A stretch of 38,412 bases of DNA from DATCJU01 sp036562635 (GCA_036562635.1 DATCJU010000015.1:1-38412); one strand, 5' to 3'; shown: positions 23,287 to 31,857, numbered from the stretch's first letter. The notes: generated from the letters alone by a model not told the origin. Translations and numbers: made by a program.

Positions 23287-24138
23287 ATGGTCGGTACCAC
23301 CAGCACCGCCAAGGCCCGCGCACTCGGTGCGGAACTCCGGGCGGCACGGGAGCAGGCCGGGCTGAGCCTCCGGGCACTCGGTGAGAAACTGGGCAAGTCC
23401 TTCACCACGCTGTCGAAATGGGAGAACGGACGGCTCACCCCGCGGCCGGAGGAGGTCGCCAGCTACCTCACCGCGCTGGGGGTTCGTGGTGAGCGTCTGG
23501 ACGAGTTGGTGGAGATGGCCCGGGACGCCGACGCCCCGGTGTGGGTGTCGTGGCGGATGCCGGACCTCCAGCAGCAGGTCAGCGCACTCCTGGAGTTCGA
23601 GCGCACCGCCACCCGGATCGTGGACGTCTCCCCGCTGCTGATCCCCGGGCTCCTGCAGACCAGTGGGTACACCCGCGCCGTCATGACCGCGGGTGGGGTG
23701 CCTCGGTCGGAGATCGAGACCCGGGTGGCCATCCGGATGGGACGTCGCGACGTCCTCACACGGACCGACGACCCCGTCTCACTGCTGGCACTGGTGGGGG
23801 AGACCGCGCTGCGCACCCTCGTCGGCGGGCCGCGGGTGATGCTCGACCAGCTGCGTCACCTGCTGAAGATGGCCGAGCTGCCGAATGTGGACTTGCGTGT
23901 CGTTCCAGCCGCTCTGGACTGGAATCCGGTACTGGAAGGAGCCTTCCATCTCATCGAATTCGCCGAAGCTGACCCTATCGTGCATCTGGAAGTTCGCGGC
24001 TCGGCGCTCTACTTTCACGAGCTGCAGGATGTACAGGGCTATCAGGAAGCCACGGTCAGCCTGCTGGAACTGGCGATGAGCCCGGAGGAGTCCGCCGAGT
24101 TCATCGCACAGGAAGCCAAGAGAATGGAGGCGGAGTGA
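23287..24138 (+). CDS. XRE-family regulator with DUF5753 (Scr1/WhiJ-like)
   Basis: DNA-binding regulator of 283 aa. An N-terminal XRE helix-turn-helix at about 12-68 (LRAAREQAGLSLRALGEKLG, then FTTLSKWENGR) is followed by the DUF5753 domain (LLIPGLLQTSGYTRAVM, VGETALRTLVGG, NVDLRVVP). Such proteins are encoded with a DUF397 partner; in Streptomyces the Scr1/Scr2 and WhiJ-type pairs control antibiotic production and development. Here the stop overlaps the DUF397 start (GTGA). The twin operator at 23193-23225 is a candidate autoregulatory site. Codons in the last 250 nt are less GC-biased than the first part. Confidence 0.92.
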   Translation: MVGTTSTAKARALGAELRAAREQAGLSLRALGEKLGKSFTTLSKWENGRLTPRPEEVASYLTALGVRGERLDELVEMARDADAPVWVSWRMPDLQQQVSALLEFERTATRIVDVSPLLIPGLLQTSGYTRAVMTAGGVPRSEIETRVAIRMGRRDVLTRTDDPVSLLALVGETALRTLVGGPRVMLDQLRHLLKMAELPNVDLRVVPAALDWNPVLEGAFHLIEFAEADPIVHLEVRGSALYFHELQDVQGYQEATVSLLELAMSPEESAEFIAQEAKRMEAE

Positions 24139-24326
24139 CCGAGTTGAAGTGGCGTAAGAGCAGCTGGAGCAGCACGAGTTCCAACTGTGTCGAGGTCGCC
24201 CCGGTACCGTCCGGCGCCGCGGTGCGGGACTCCAAGAACCCGGATGCCGGTTACTTCACCGTGGACGTGCGGCAGTGGGCCGCGTTCATCGGTGCGGTGA
24301 AGAAGGGCAGGTTGGACCTGACCTGA
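24135..24326 (+). CDS. DUF397 protein, copy 1 (Scr2-like)
   Basis: A 63-aa protein of the DUF397 family: WRKSSWSSTSSNCVEVA, then VRDSKNPDAGYFTVD and a C-terminal WAAFIGAVKKG helix. It is the expected partner of the XRE protein at 23287-24138, translationally coupled through GTGA at 24135-24138. In predicted toxin-antitoxin or regulatory pairs of this kind the small protein modulates its XRE partner. Nearly identical at DNA level to copy 2 at 24562-24756. Confidence 0.92.
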   Translation: MTELKWRKSSWSSTSSNCVEVAPVPSGAAVRDSKNPDAGYFTVDVRQWAAFIGAVKKGRLDLT

Positions 24327-24440
24327 CGCTGCGGATCGGATACCGAGCGGGGTGGGGGAGTTACGTTCCGTCAGCTCCGCTGGTCCAACCGGATGAGATC
24401 ACCTCGTCCTTGATACGGCGACCGTGCCTCTCACATAGCG

Positions 24441-24462
24441 TGATGGCGCGAAAGCGTCATCA
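24441..24462 (+). promoter_or_regulatory. Hairpin with GAAA tetraloop between DUF397 copies
   Basis: TGATGGCGC and GCGTCATCA form a 9-bp stem (one G-U pair) closed by a GAAA loop, a GNRA tetraloop. It lies in the 235-nt spacer before DUF397 copy 2. A TTGATA at 24410 and TAGCGT at 24436 are promoter-like but 20 nt apart, which is too wide for confidence. Confidence 0.5.
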
Positions 24463-24561
24463 ACCGAAGGGGGGCATGGGGTGACCGGTTCGGACCGGAT
24501 CCGAAGAACACGCTGTGAGTACAGTTGTCGGGGTGGAAGCGGCGAACATGAATCGGGATTT

Positions 24562-24756
24562 GTGCATTCCGAATTCATGTGGCGTAAGAGCAGCTGGAGC
24601 AGTACGAGCACCAACTGTGTGGAGGTCGCTCCGATGCCGTCCGGTGCCGCGGTGCGGGACTCCAAGAATCCGGACGCCGGTTACTTCACCGTGGACGTGC
24701 GGCAGTGGGCCGCGTTCGTCCGTGCAGTGAAGAAGGGGCTGCTCGACCTGAACTGA
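24562..24756 (+). CDS. DUF397 protein, copy 2, orphan duplicate
   Basis: A 64-aa protein whose sequence from WRKSSWSST onward is almost the same as copy 1 (SNCVEVAPVPSG versus TNCVEVAPMPSG; same VRDSKNPDAGYFTVDVRQW). I place the start at GTG 24562 because homology begins just after it; no strong RBS is visible, and an in-frame GTG at 24481 behind a GGGGGG run would give 91 aa with an unrelated N-terminus. It has no XRE gene of its own. A strong terminator follows at 24780. Confidence 0.8.
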   Translation: MHSEFMWRKSSWSSTSTNCVEVAPMPSGAAVRDSKNPDAGYFTVDVRQWAAFVRAVKKGLLDLN

Positions 24757-24779
24757 GCCGAACCGGACGACAACACGCC

Positions 24780-24817
24780 GGGCGGGGCGGAAGGACCGCG
24801 GTCCTTCCGCCCCGCCC
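24780..24817. terminator. Strong bidirectional terminator, 18-bp stem
   Basis: Arms 24780-24797 and 24800-24817 are perfectly complementary. It separates the DUF397 gene from the converging ABC-F gene. Confidence 0.88.
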
Positions 24818-24860
24818 AATATGTGGGACAACACGGTGATACACCCATCACCGGCACGGA

Positions 24861-26525
24861 TCAATCGGCCAGTACTTCCGGATCCTCTTCCACCGGTTCC
24901 TCTCCGGCACGGAACCGGAGCACCCGGGTGATGCCGATCTCCCGCAGGAACGGCAGGTCGTGGCTGACTACCACCAACGCACCCCGGTAGGCGTTCAGCG
25001 CGTCCCGCAGCTGCTCCACCGAGACCAGGTCGAGGTTGTTGGTGGGCTCGTCCAGCAGGAACAGCTGCGGGGGCGGCGTGGCGGACAGCAGACAGGCCAG
25101 ACACGCCCGCAGCCGCTCCCCGCCGGAGAGCGCCGCGACCGGCAGGTCGATGTGGCTGCCGCGGAACAGGAACCGGGCCAGCCGGGTACGCAGCAGTTCC
25201 GGGTCGACGGTCGGGGCGTGCCGGCGCACGTTGGCGAACAGCGAGGCCGCGGGATCGAGCACGTCCAACCGCTGCGGCAGGTAGGCGACCCCGGCGGGGC
25301 GAGCGGTGACCGAACCGGTGGGCGGCGCGTCCACCCCGGCGACGAACCGCAGGAACGTGGTCTTCCCGGCGCCGTTGCGCCCGAGCACGGCGATCCGTTC
25401 CGGGCCGCGGACGGTGAGCCGCACCCCGGCCGGGCCGAACAACGGAGCACCGTCCGGACCCGGGGCGTTCACCCCGTCGCACACCAGCACGGTGCGGCCG
25501 GCCGGGACCGCGGTGTCCGGCAGGTCGATGCGGATGCGTTCGTCCTCCCGTACCCGCTGCTCGGCCTCGACCAGTCGTTCCTGTGCCACGGCGAGCCGCT
25601 GCTGGTGCACGTCCGCGGCACGGCCCGCGCTCTCCTCGGCCCGTCGTTTCATCGCACCGGCCACGATCTTGGGCAGGTTCGCCCGGACCGCGGCCCGCCG
25701 TCCGGTGGCCGCCCGCCGCTGGGCCCGCTCCCGGGCCAGCTGGGCGTCCCGTTTCTCCCGCCTGACCTGTTGTTCGGCCGTGCGCATCGCCTGCAGGGCG
25801 GCCTCCTGCTCCTGCTCGACCGCGGCGGTGTAGGCGTCGAAGTTGCCCCCGAACAGCCGCAGCCGCTGCGGGGTGTGCGGGGAGTACCGGTTCAGCTCGG
25901 CGACTCGGTCGACCCGGCGCAGCAGCTCCCGGTCGTGGCTGATCACCAGCAGGCAGCCCCGGTACTCCGCCAGTGCCTGGTGGAGCAGGTGGCGGGCCTG
26001 CAGGTCCAGGTTGTTGGTGGGCTCGTCCAGCAACAACACGTCCGGCCGTTGCAGCAACCGTCCGGCCAGCCCGATCAGCACGGCCTCCCCGCCGCTGACC
26101 TCACCGAGGGTGCGGTCCAGGCCGATGTGGTCCAGCCCGAGTCGGTCCAACTGGGCGCGGGCCCGCTCCTCCACGTCCCAGTCGTCCCCGACGACCGCGA
26201 AGTGTTCCTCGTCGGCCTCTCCCGCCTCGATGGCGCGCAGGGCCGCGCGCACCGGGGTGATGCCGAGCAGGTCGGACACCGTGCGGTCCGGGGTGAGGGC
26301 CAGGTCCTGGGGCAGGTGGGCGACCTGGCCGCGTACCTGTACCTGGCCCCTGCTCGGGGTCAGCTCGCCGAGGACCAGGCGGAGCAGGGTGGACTTGCCG
26401 CAGCCGTTCGGGCCGATCAGCCCGGTCCTGCCGGCGGGGAAGGCACCGGTGATCCCGTCGAGCACCGGGGTGCCGTCGGGCCAGGAGAAGGAGACGTCGA
26501 CCAGGGTGATGAAGGGTTCCGTCAC
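24861..26525 (-). CDS. ABC-F family ATPase
   Basis: Soluble protein of 554 aa with two nucleotide-binding domains and no membrane segment. Walker A motifs are GPNGCGKST (38-46) and GRNGAGKTT (about 379-387); signatures are VSGGE and LSGGE; both Walker B regions read LLLDEPTNNLDL. A highly charged linker (about 235-330, rich in Arg, Glu and Ala) is the ribosome-interacting P-site tip region of ABC-F proteins. Members rescue or protect ribosomes, including macrolide or lincosamide resistance factors of producers; whether this one gives resistance is not known. GTG at 26525 follows GAGGTGA by 8 nt. The promoter at 26791-26819 implies a 258-nt leader. Confidence 0.9.
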   Translation of the reverse strand: MTEPFITLVDVSFSWPDGTPVLDGITGAFPAGRTGLIGPNGCGKSTLLRLVLGELTPSRGQVQVRGQVAHLPQDLALTPDRTVSDLLGITPVRAALRAIEAGEADEEHFAVVGDDWDVEERARAQLDRLGLDHIGLDRTLGEVSGGEAVLIGLAGRLLQRPDVLLLDEPTNNLDLQARHLLHQALAEYRGCLLVISHDRELLRRVDRVAELNRYSPHTPQRLRLFGGNFDAYTAAVEQEQEAALQAMRTAEQQVRREKRDAQLARERAQRRAATGRRAAVRANLPKIVAGAMKRRAEESAGRAADVHQQRLAVAQERLVEAEQRVREDERIRIDLPDTAVPAGRTVLVCDGVNAPGPDGAPLFGPAGVRLTVRGPERIAVLGRNGAGKTTFLRFVAGVDAPPTGSVTARPAGVAYLPQRLDVLDPAASLFANVRRHAPTVDPELLRTRLARFLFRGSHIDLPVAALSGGERLRACLACLLSATPPPQLFLLDEPTNNLDLVSVEQLRDALNAYRGALVVVSHDLPFLREIGITRVLRFRAGEEPVEEDPEVLAD

Positions 26526-26790
26526 GAGGCGTCACCTCACGGGACGGGCCGGCCGCTCCCGCCGAACGGCGCGGCGCGGTGGTCGGGGGAAGACGGACGC
26601 CGTCTGCTCCGGGAGGTCGCGCCGTGGCGAAGGAACGACCGGGTGCCGGTCGGTGCGTCAGCCGCGCGCGGGAAACGGCGGGAGTGCGGAACCGGAGGAC
26701 GGCGGAGCGCCCGGCCGGGTCAGGCCGGGTACGCGGTGTCCTTCCGGATCACAAGGGGGCAACTCCCATCGCCGGGAACGGAACACTTCG
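26526..26790 (-). other. Long leader region of the ABC-F gene
   Basis: About 260 nt lie between the predicted transcription start and the ABC-F start codon. No gene is supported in the gap 26526-26928. On the minus strand the leader has very short frames, such as ATG GGA GTT GCC CCC TTG TGA near 26764, and one beginning GTG ATC CGG AAG that overlaps its stop. ABC-F genes are often controlled by leader peptides and attenuation, so this is suggestive but unproven. Confidence 0.35.
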
Positions 26791-26819
26791 ATGCTAGGCC
26801 ACGCCGGGAGGTGCGCCAA
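26791..26819 (-). promoter_or_regulatory. Predicted promoter of the ABC-F gene
   Basis: On the minus strand TTGGCG (26819-26814), a 17-nt spacer and TAGCAT (26796-26791) make a good housekeeping promoter. A weak hairpin at 26904-26924 (GGCGCG/CGCGCC) could end the upstream gene. Confidence 0.6.
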
Positions 26820-26928
26820 CGGATTTTCCGGCGCCGAACCGGCCACGACCCCGCGGCCCGCGGATCCGCCCGGCTCGGGGCCTCACCGCACGACCCGGAG
26901 CCCGGCGCGAACACCTCCCGCGCCACGC

Positions 26929-29211
26929 TCAGGGCGTGCGGCGCATCACCCGGGTGAGACCGGCGGCCACCGCGGAGGCCAACACCCAACCGGTGATCAA
27001 CAGCGCCGTGGAGATCCACAGCGACGCCCCGTCCGCCCGCCACCGCTTGTCGTGTCCCATGTCGATCACGGGGAACAGGTGGTCCAGGGTGTACAGCACG
27101 GGGTGCCACACCATACGGTCCGTCGGGTTCACCGGCTGCAACGGGTGGGCGGCGAACCACAGGCTGCCCAGCAGCGCGGTCATCGCCAGCCACACCACCG
27201 CCCGTGCCGGGCGGTAGCCGTAGCCGAACATCGACCGCTGCATCCAGTCCCACAGCCACACCAGGGGACGCAGCCACCACGGGCTGGCCCGCAGCAGCGA
27301 GCGGTGGTAGTGGCGTTCCTTGACCATCAGCACCTCGCGCACCGCCTGCACCTGGCCGGCGGCCCGGTAGGTGGCGGCGAGCTGGTCGTACGGGCCGGGG
27401 GCGTAGTCGGGGAGCACCTGGCGCAGCCAGCGGAGCCGGACCCGCGGCTCGGTCTCCGACCGCGGGTGCAGGCACCGGTAGCTGAAGTCGTCCAGTTCCA
27501 CACCCCCGGCGGACCGCCACAGGTGTTCGTTGTCCCACAGGGTGCGGCAGCGGGCGTAGTTGAGCCGGACCCGGCCGGTGGGCACGGCACCCAGGGCCAG
27601 GCCCAGCTCCTTGCACACCAGGCCGAAGGCGTTCAGCGACACCCCGCCGCGGTCCTTGCCGAGCACCGCCTCGTTCAGGTCGACCGCCCGATCGACCTCG
27701 ACGTGCTGCATCCGCACCCCGCCCTCGGCGCAGAACCGCTCGGTGGCCCGCACGTCCCGGCCGATCCGGGTGGACATGATGTCCAGCGACGGCTCGGGCC
27801 GGTCCACGGGTGCGGTCCGGTCGGGGCGTTCCAGCACCGCCCCGCGCAGGTCCAGGTTGGAGCCGATGTCGGCCCGTCGCACCAGCACGCTGCCCGCCGC
27901 GCGCAGCTCCCGGAGGATGAGGTCGCTGGCCACCCCCAGTCGGTGTCCGACCAGGGCGAACCCGTCGGGGTTGTACAACCTGGCCCGGGTGAGGTCCACA
28001 CTGCCCCGCACCCGGGTGCCGACCAACTCGATCCGCCCGGTGGTCCGCATGTCCTCGGCCACCAGGTCGCTGGCCACCTCGGTGCCGGACAGGCGGATCG
28101 CGATCTCCTCCATCGGGTCCACCGGTTCGCCGATGCTGCTCTCCAGTTCGGCGCCGGCCAGGCGCAGGGTGCCGTCGATCCGCGCGTTCGACATCAGCAC
28201 CGGGCCGGTCGCGTGGAACCCGTTGTCGAGTTCCACCCGGCCGCCCACCTGGATGCGGTCGGCCACGAGCACCGCCGTGGACTGGGCGCTCCCGTCCTCG
28301 CCCGAGGGGCGGGCGCCGGTGGTGCGGGTGGTGAGTCGGGCCCCGGAGAGCGACAGGTCCCCGTCCACCCGGGCGCAGGGCAGGTGGAGCTGGCCGACCG
28401 CGGAGAACGCCTGGCTGCGGAGCGGCCCGGTGAGCGGCCGGGTGCAGCGCAGATGGCCACGGACGTGCAGGCAGTTGGCGTCCAGGGCCCGGCCACCGGG
28501 GTTGACCAGCCAGGCGGCGTCCAGCTTCACGAAACCGCCCACGGTGGCACTGGGCATGCGGAACTCGCCGTGCACCTCCAGCCCGGTGGCCAGCAGCCCG
28601 CCGGTGGTGTTGATCCGGTCGGCGCGCAGCGCGAGCCCACGCGGGTGGCGGATCTCGGTGCGGTCCAGTCGCAGGGAGCCCTTGATCTCGGCGTCGGTGA
28701 GGTCGACGGCGAACCGGTCCTCCTCGGCGGTCATCCGCGGGGCGTGCACGGCGCACCGTTCCAGCACCACGTCGTTGCCGCTGAACAGGTTGTTCGCCCG
28801 CAGCCCCGGCAGCCAGCACCTGGTGAAGCCGATCCCGTTGAGCCGCGCCTGGCGCAGGTCGGGGGCCTGTTCGAACCGGCACCGGTCGAACTCGATCAGG
28901 TGCGGCAGGTCGGCGGCGCGCAGCACCAGCTCACCGGTGACGTACGCGCGTTCCAGCCGGATCATCGGCGGTCGCAGGTGCTCCCGCCAGAACCGCTCGT
29001 GGCCCTCCTCGGTGAGGAGCATCATGATCACGCGCGTCAGGAACTGGGCGCGCACGGCCTGCCGCGGGTCCGGTTCCGGGTCGTACGGATCGAACTCGAC
29101 CGGTGCCCGGTCCAGGGCGGGGCGGTCGGGCAGCGCCATGGGGTTGGCCAGCAGCCGGCGTTCGGCTGCGGTCCGCGGCTGCAGCAGACGTCCTGTGAGC
29201 ACCCCGGCCAT
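26929..29211 (-). CDS. Beta-helix-repeat membrane protein, paralogue A (membrane-associated oxidoreductase-like)
   Basis: A 760-aa protein. Residues about 100-540 consist of degenerate repeats with the rhythm of a right-handed beta-helix, like pentapeptide-repeat or bactofilin proteins (for example VDGDLSLSGARL, VRGSVDLTRARL, IGSNLDLRGAVL). The C-terminal 150 residues have YDQLAATYRAAG, a membrane-proximal GYGYRPARA motif, two transmembrane helices and the FPVIDMGHDKRWRADGAS segment between them. Streptomyces relatives are annotated as membrane-associated oxidoreductase, but I see no cofactor motif and treat that name as unproven. ATG at 29211 follows GGGGGTG. Probably a membrane-tethered scaffold. 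Paralogue of 29407-31857 and directly downstream of it. Confidence 0.8.
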   Translation of the reverse strand: MAGVLTGRLLQPRTAAERRLLANPMALPDRPALDRAPVEFDPYDPEPDPRQAVRAQFLTRVIMMLLTEEGHERFWREHLRPPMIRLERAYVTGELVLRAADLPHLIEFDRCRFEQAPDLRQARLNGIGFTRCWLPGLRANNLFSGNDVVLERCAVHAPRMTAEEDRFAVDLTDAEIKGSLRLDRTEIRHPRGLALRADRINTTGGLLATGLEVHGEFRMPSATVGGFVKLDAAWLVNPGGRALDANCLHVRGHLRCTRPLTGPLRSQAFSAVGQLHLPCARVDGDLSLSGARLTTRTTGARPSGEDGSAQSTAVLVADRIQVGGRVELDNGFHATGPVLMSNARIDGTLRLAGAELESSIGEPVDPMEEIAIRLSGTEVASDLVAEDMRTTGRIELVGTRVRGSVDLTRARLYNPDGFALVGHRLGVASDLILRELRAAGSVLVRRADIGSNLDLRGAVLERPDRTAPVDRPEPSLDIMSTRIGRDVRATERFCAEGGVRMQHVEVDRAVDLNEAVLGKDRGGVSLNAFGLVCKELGLALGAVPTGRVRLNYARCRTLWDNEHLWRSAGGVELDDFSYRCLHPRSETEPRVRLRWLRQVLPDYAPGPYDQLAATYRAAGQVQAVREVLMVKERHYHRSLLRASPWWLRPLVWLWDWMQRSMFGYGYRPARAVVWLAMTALLGSLWFAAHPLQPVNPTDRMVWHPVLYTLDHLFPVIDMGHDKRWRADGASLWISTALLITGWVLASAVAAGLTRVMRRTP

Positions 29212-29263
29212 GGCTCACCCCCAGCGCCTGGGACCCGAGGTCGTGTCACATCCCCTCATCCGA

Positions 29264-29292
29264 TCTATAGCGCGGCCGGGAGGCACCGTCGA
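29264..29292 (-). promoter_or_regulatory. Predicted promoter of paralogue A
   Basis: Minus-strand TATAGA (29269-29264) is a near-consensus -10; TCGACG (29292-29287), 17 nt away, is a fair -35. The leader would be about 46 nt. Confidence 0.5.
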
Positions 29293-29299
29293 GGAAAAC

Positions 29300-29322
29300 G
29301 GGCAATTCCACTGGAATGGCCC
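29300..29322. promoter_or_regulatory. 23-bp palindrome upstream of the paralogue A promoter
   Basis: GGGC-A-ATTCCACTGGAAT-G-GCCC is an inverted repeat with a perfect ATTCCA/TGGAAT core and matching GGGC/GCCC ends. It lies just upstream of the -35 at 29292-29287, a position typical of activator or repressor sites. Confidence 0.6.
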
Positions 29323-29406
29323 AATCGTCGGTAGCCGAAACCCACTTCTCCGTACGACTGGCTGCTCCGGACGGGCTAGCCGGCCGGTGTCGGGTCGGGT
29401 GACGGC

Positions 29407-31857
29407 TCAGGACGTGCGCCGGAGGGTCCGGGTGATACCGGCGGCGACGGTGGTGGCCAACACCCAGCCGATCGCGATCAGGACCACGGTGATCCACTTG
29501 GACGCCCCGTCGGCGCGCCACATGGTGTCGTGGCCGAGGTTGACGATCGGGATGAGCTGGTCCACCGCGTACAGCACGGGGTCCCACACCGGGTGGTCCT
29601 CCTCGTTCACCGGCACCAGCTCGTGCTGGGAGAACCAGGCCGAGCCCAGCACGGCGCAGGCCACCAGCCAGGCCAGGGCCCGCATCGGCCGGTAGCCGTA
29701 CCCCACCATGGACCGTTGCAGCCAGCTCCAGACGATGATGAGCACCCGCACCGGCCAGGCGCGGTTGTCCGCCGCCAGTGCCTCGTAGCGCAGTTTCTGC
29801 TTCTCCATCAGCACCTCGGTGGCGGATTCCTCGTCACCGGCGGCCCGGTAGGTGGCGGCGAGCTGGTCGTATGGCCCAGGCTGGTAGTCGCCGCCCATGG
29901 CGTGGGCCAGCCAGCGCAGGCGTCGCCGCACCCCCGTCCGGTCCCGGAGGCGGGCCCGTGCCAGGCCGCGCGGGATGTCCAGGGAGCCCCGGGGGTCCGT
30001 GGTGGAGGGTGTGCCGGGATCGGGCTGTGTCTGCTTCCGGTACGGCGGCTCCTCGTGGGCGAAGGACTCGTAGCGGAAGTCCTCCACGTCGTACTCGCCG
30101 GGGCCGGACCAGAACGTCTCGTTGTCCTCCAGCGAGGTGCACCGGGCGTGTCGCAGGATGACCCGACCGCCGGGGACGGCGCCCACGCTGAGCACCAGCT
30201 CCTGGGTGGTCAGGCCGTAGGCGTTCAGCGCGATGGCGCTGACCCCTTCGAGCCTGGCGTCCCGGAAGCTGGCCTCCCGGGCGACCACGGCGCGCCGCAC
30301 CCGCACCCCGCCCTCGGCGCGGAAGGTCACGTCGGCCTCGGCCATGCCGTTGCACAGCAGGTCGCGGCCGATCCGGGCGGCGAGCAGGTCCAGGGACGGC
30401 TTCGGCGTCCTGCGGATGGTGTGTTGGCCGGGGGTGCACAGCCACGCACCGAACAGGTTGACGCTGCCGCCGATGTGGGCGCTCTGCAGCAGCAGGGTGC
30501 CCCGGGCCCGCAGTCGGCGGCCCTCCAGGTTGCCGCCCACGCTGAGCCGGTGGGCGAGCAGCACCTCGCTGCCGGGGTGGTGCAGCCGGGCGTCGCTGAA
30601 CACGGCGCTGCCCTTGACCTGCACGTCCAGCATGCGCAGCTGGCCGACGACCGTGCTGTGCTGGGCGTCCAGGTCCCCGTTGATCTGGGTGCCGTCCAGG
30701 TGGATGGCCCGGGTCAGCGGCTGGTGGATGCACAGGCGTGCCTTGGCCAGCCGCAGCGTGCCGCCGATCACCCCGTTGAGCATCCGGATGGTGGCGGTGC
30801 AGGTGAAGCCGTCGTCGATCTCGACGTTGCCGTCCACCCGGATCCGGTCGGCGACCAGTGCGGCGCGGCGGTCGTCGAGGGTGCTGGGCGGGGTGGTGCC
30901 GGTGCTGTGGTTCTGGGCGCCGAACTTCGCCGGGCCGTCGCCGGACGTGTCGTTCTCGGACAGCGCGTGGTGCAGGGTCGCGCCGCGCAGTGTCAGGTCG
31001 CTGCTGATCCGGGCGTTGGGCAGCAGCAGCCGCCCCACCGCGTGGAACCGCTGTACCTCCTTCGTGGTGGGCCTTCCGGCCAGCACGTCGGGGTGCGGGC
31101 AGCCGCGCAGCGGGTTGGCCATGAGGTTGCCGCCGACGACCAGGCCGTTGGCGCTGAACGCGTCCCCGCCCCGGTTGCGCAGTCGGGCCCCGCTGAGGTT
31201 GAGGTTGCCGCCGATCCGCGCGCCGGGCATGCGCAGTTCGCCGTAGCAGCGCAGGTGGGTGGCGATGAACGCGCCGCTGACCCGTAACCGGTCCGCGCGC
31301 AGCGCCCACCCGCCGGGATTGACCAGGACGGCGTCCTTCAGTTCCAGGGAGCTCTCCACGTCGGCGTCGACCAGGTCGACGGTCCCGCCCTGCACCACGG
31401 TGTGGTGCAGCACCATGTCGTTGCGGCAGGTGAGGTTCTTGCCCTGCAGGCCGGGCAGCCAGCACTGTTCCAGCTTCAGGCCGGCGATGGTGGCCTGCCG
31501 CAGGTCGGGGGCCTCCTCGAACCGGCAGTGGTCGAACTCCAGGACGAAGGGCAGTTCGGTGGCCTGCAGGTCGATGCGGCCGGTGATGTAGGCGTCGGTC
31601 AGCCACACCACCGGGGGTCGGCCGCGCCGGCGCCAGAAGACGAGCGGGGACTGCGAGCCACCGTCGAGTGCGTTGATCAGCCGGTCGACCAGGAACTCGG
31701 CCCGCACCTGGTGCTGGCGGCTGACCGGCACCCGGGTGACCTGGAGGCTGCCGCGGCGCGGCGGGTTGGCGTTCGACCGGGTCAGCAGGTTCTCCAACCT
31801 CCGCTCCGCCGCGGTGCGGGGCGTGAGGTTGAGGATGCGCTCACCCGGCTTCGCCAT
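29407..31857 (-). CDS. Beta-helix-repeat membrane protein, paralogue B (membrane-associated oxidoreductase-like)
   Basis: An 816-aa paralogue of the downstream protein. Both share the N-terminal PRTAAERRL, the long beta-helix-like repeat region (IGGNLNLSGARLRNRGGDAF, IGGTLRLAKARL, INGDLDAQHSTV), the YDQLAATYRAAGDEESATEV segment, GYGYRPMRALAW, IPIVNLGHDTMWRADGAS and a final transmembrane helix ending in Arg-rich TRTLRRTS. The GHDxxWRADGAS motif between the two helices is the best conserved part and resembles the LDLLLPIVDLGQ-type motif of other repeat proteins with membrane C-termini. I chose ATG at 31857 because GGAGGTG precedes it by 5 nt; an ATG at 31875 lies upstream of that RBS. Function unknown. 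Confidence 0.8.
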   Translation of the reverse strand: MAKPGERILNLTPRTAAERRLENLLTRSNANPPRRGSLQVTRVPVSRQHQVRAEFLVDRLINALDGGSQSPLVFWRRRGRPPVVWLTDAYITGRIDLQATELPFVLEFDHCRFEEAPDLRQATIAGLKLEQCWLPGLQGKNLTCRNDMVLHHTVVQGGTVDLVDADVESSLELKDAVLVNPGGWALRADRLRVSGAFIATHLRCYGELRMPGARIGGNLNLSGARLRNRGGDAFSANGLVVGGNLMANPLRGCPHPDVLAGRPTTKEVQRFHAVGRLLLPNARISSDLTLRGATLHHALSENDTSGDGPAKFGAQNHSTGTTPPSTLDDRRAALVADRIRVDGNVEIDDGFTCTATIRMLNGVIGGTLRLAKARLCIHQPLTRAIHLDGTQINGDLDAQHSTVVGQLRMLDVQVKGSAVFSDARLHHPGSEVLLAHRLSVGGNLEGRRLRARGTLLLQSAHIGGSVNLFGAWLCTPGQHTIRRTPKPSLDLLAARIGRDLLCNGMAEADVTFRAEGGVRVRRAVVAREASFRDARLEGVSAIALNAYGLTTQELVLSVGAVPGGRVILRHARCTSLEDNETFWSGPGEYDVEDFRYESFAHEEPPYRKQTQPDPGTPSTTDPRGSLDIPRGLARARLRDRTGVRRRLRWLAHAMGGDYQPGPYDQLAATYRAAGDEESATEVLMEKQKLRYEALAADNRAWPVRVLIIVWSWLQRSMVGYGYRPMRALAWLVACAVLGSAWFSQHELVPVNEEDHPVWDPVLYAVDQLIPIVNLGHDTMWRADGASKWITVVLIAIGWVLATTVAAGITRTLRRTS

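Noticed and set aside
24410..24441. TTGATA and TAGCGT as a promoter for DUF397 copy 2
   Set aside because: The spacer of 20 nt is too long for a standard promoter; kept only as a remark.
25843..29334. Plus-strand open frame of more than 1100 codons across the ABC-F and beta-helix genes
   Set aside because: It runs antisense through two real minus-strand genes and their intergenic region, and its translation is repetitive without any domain.
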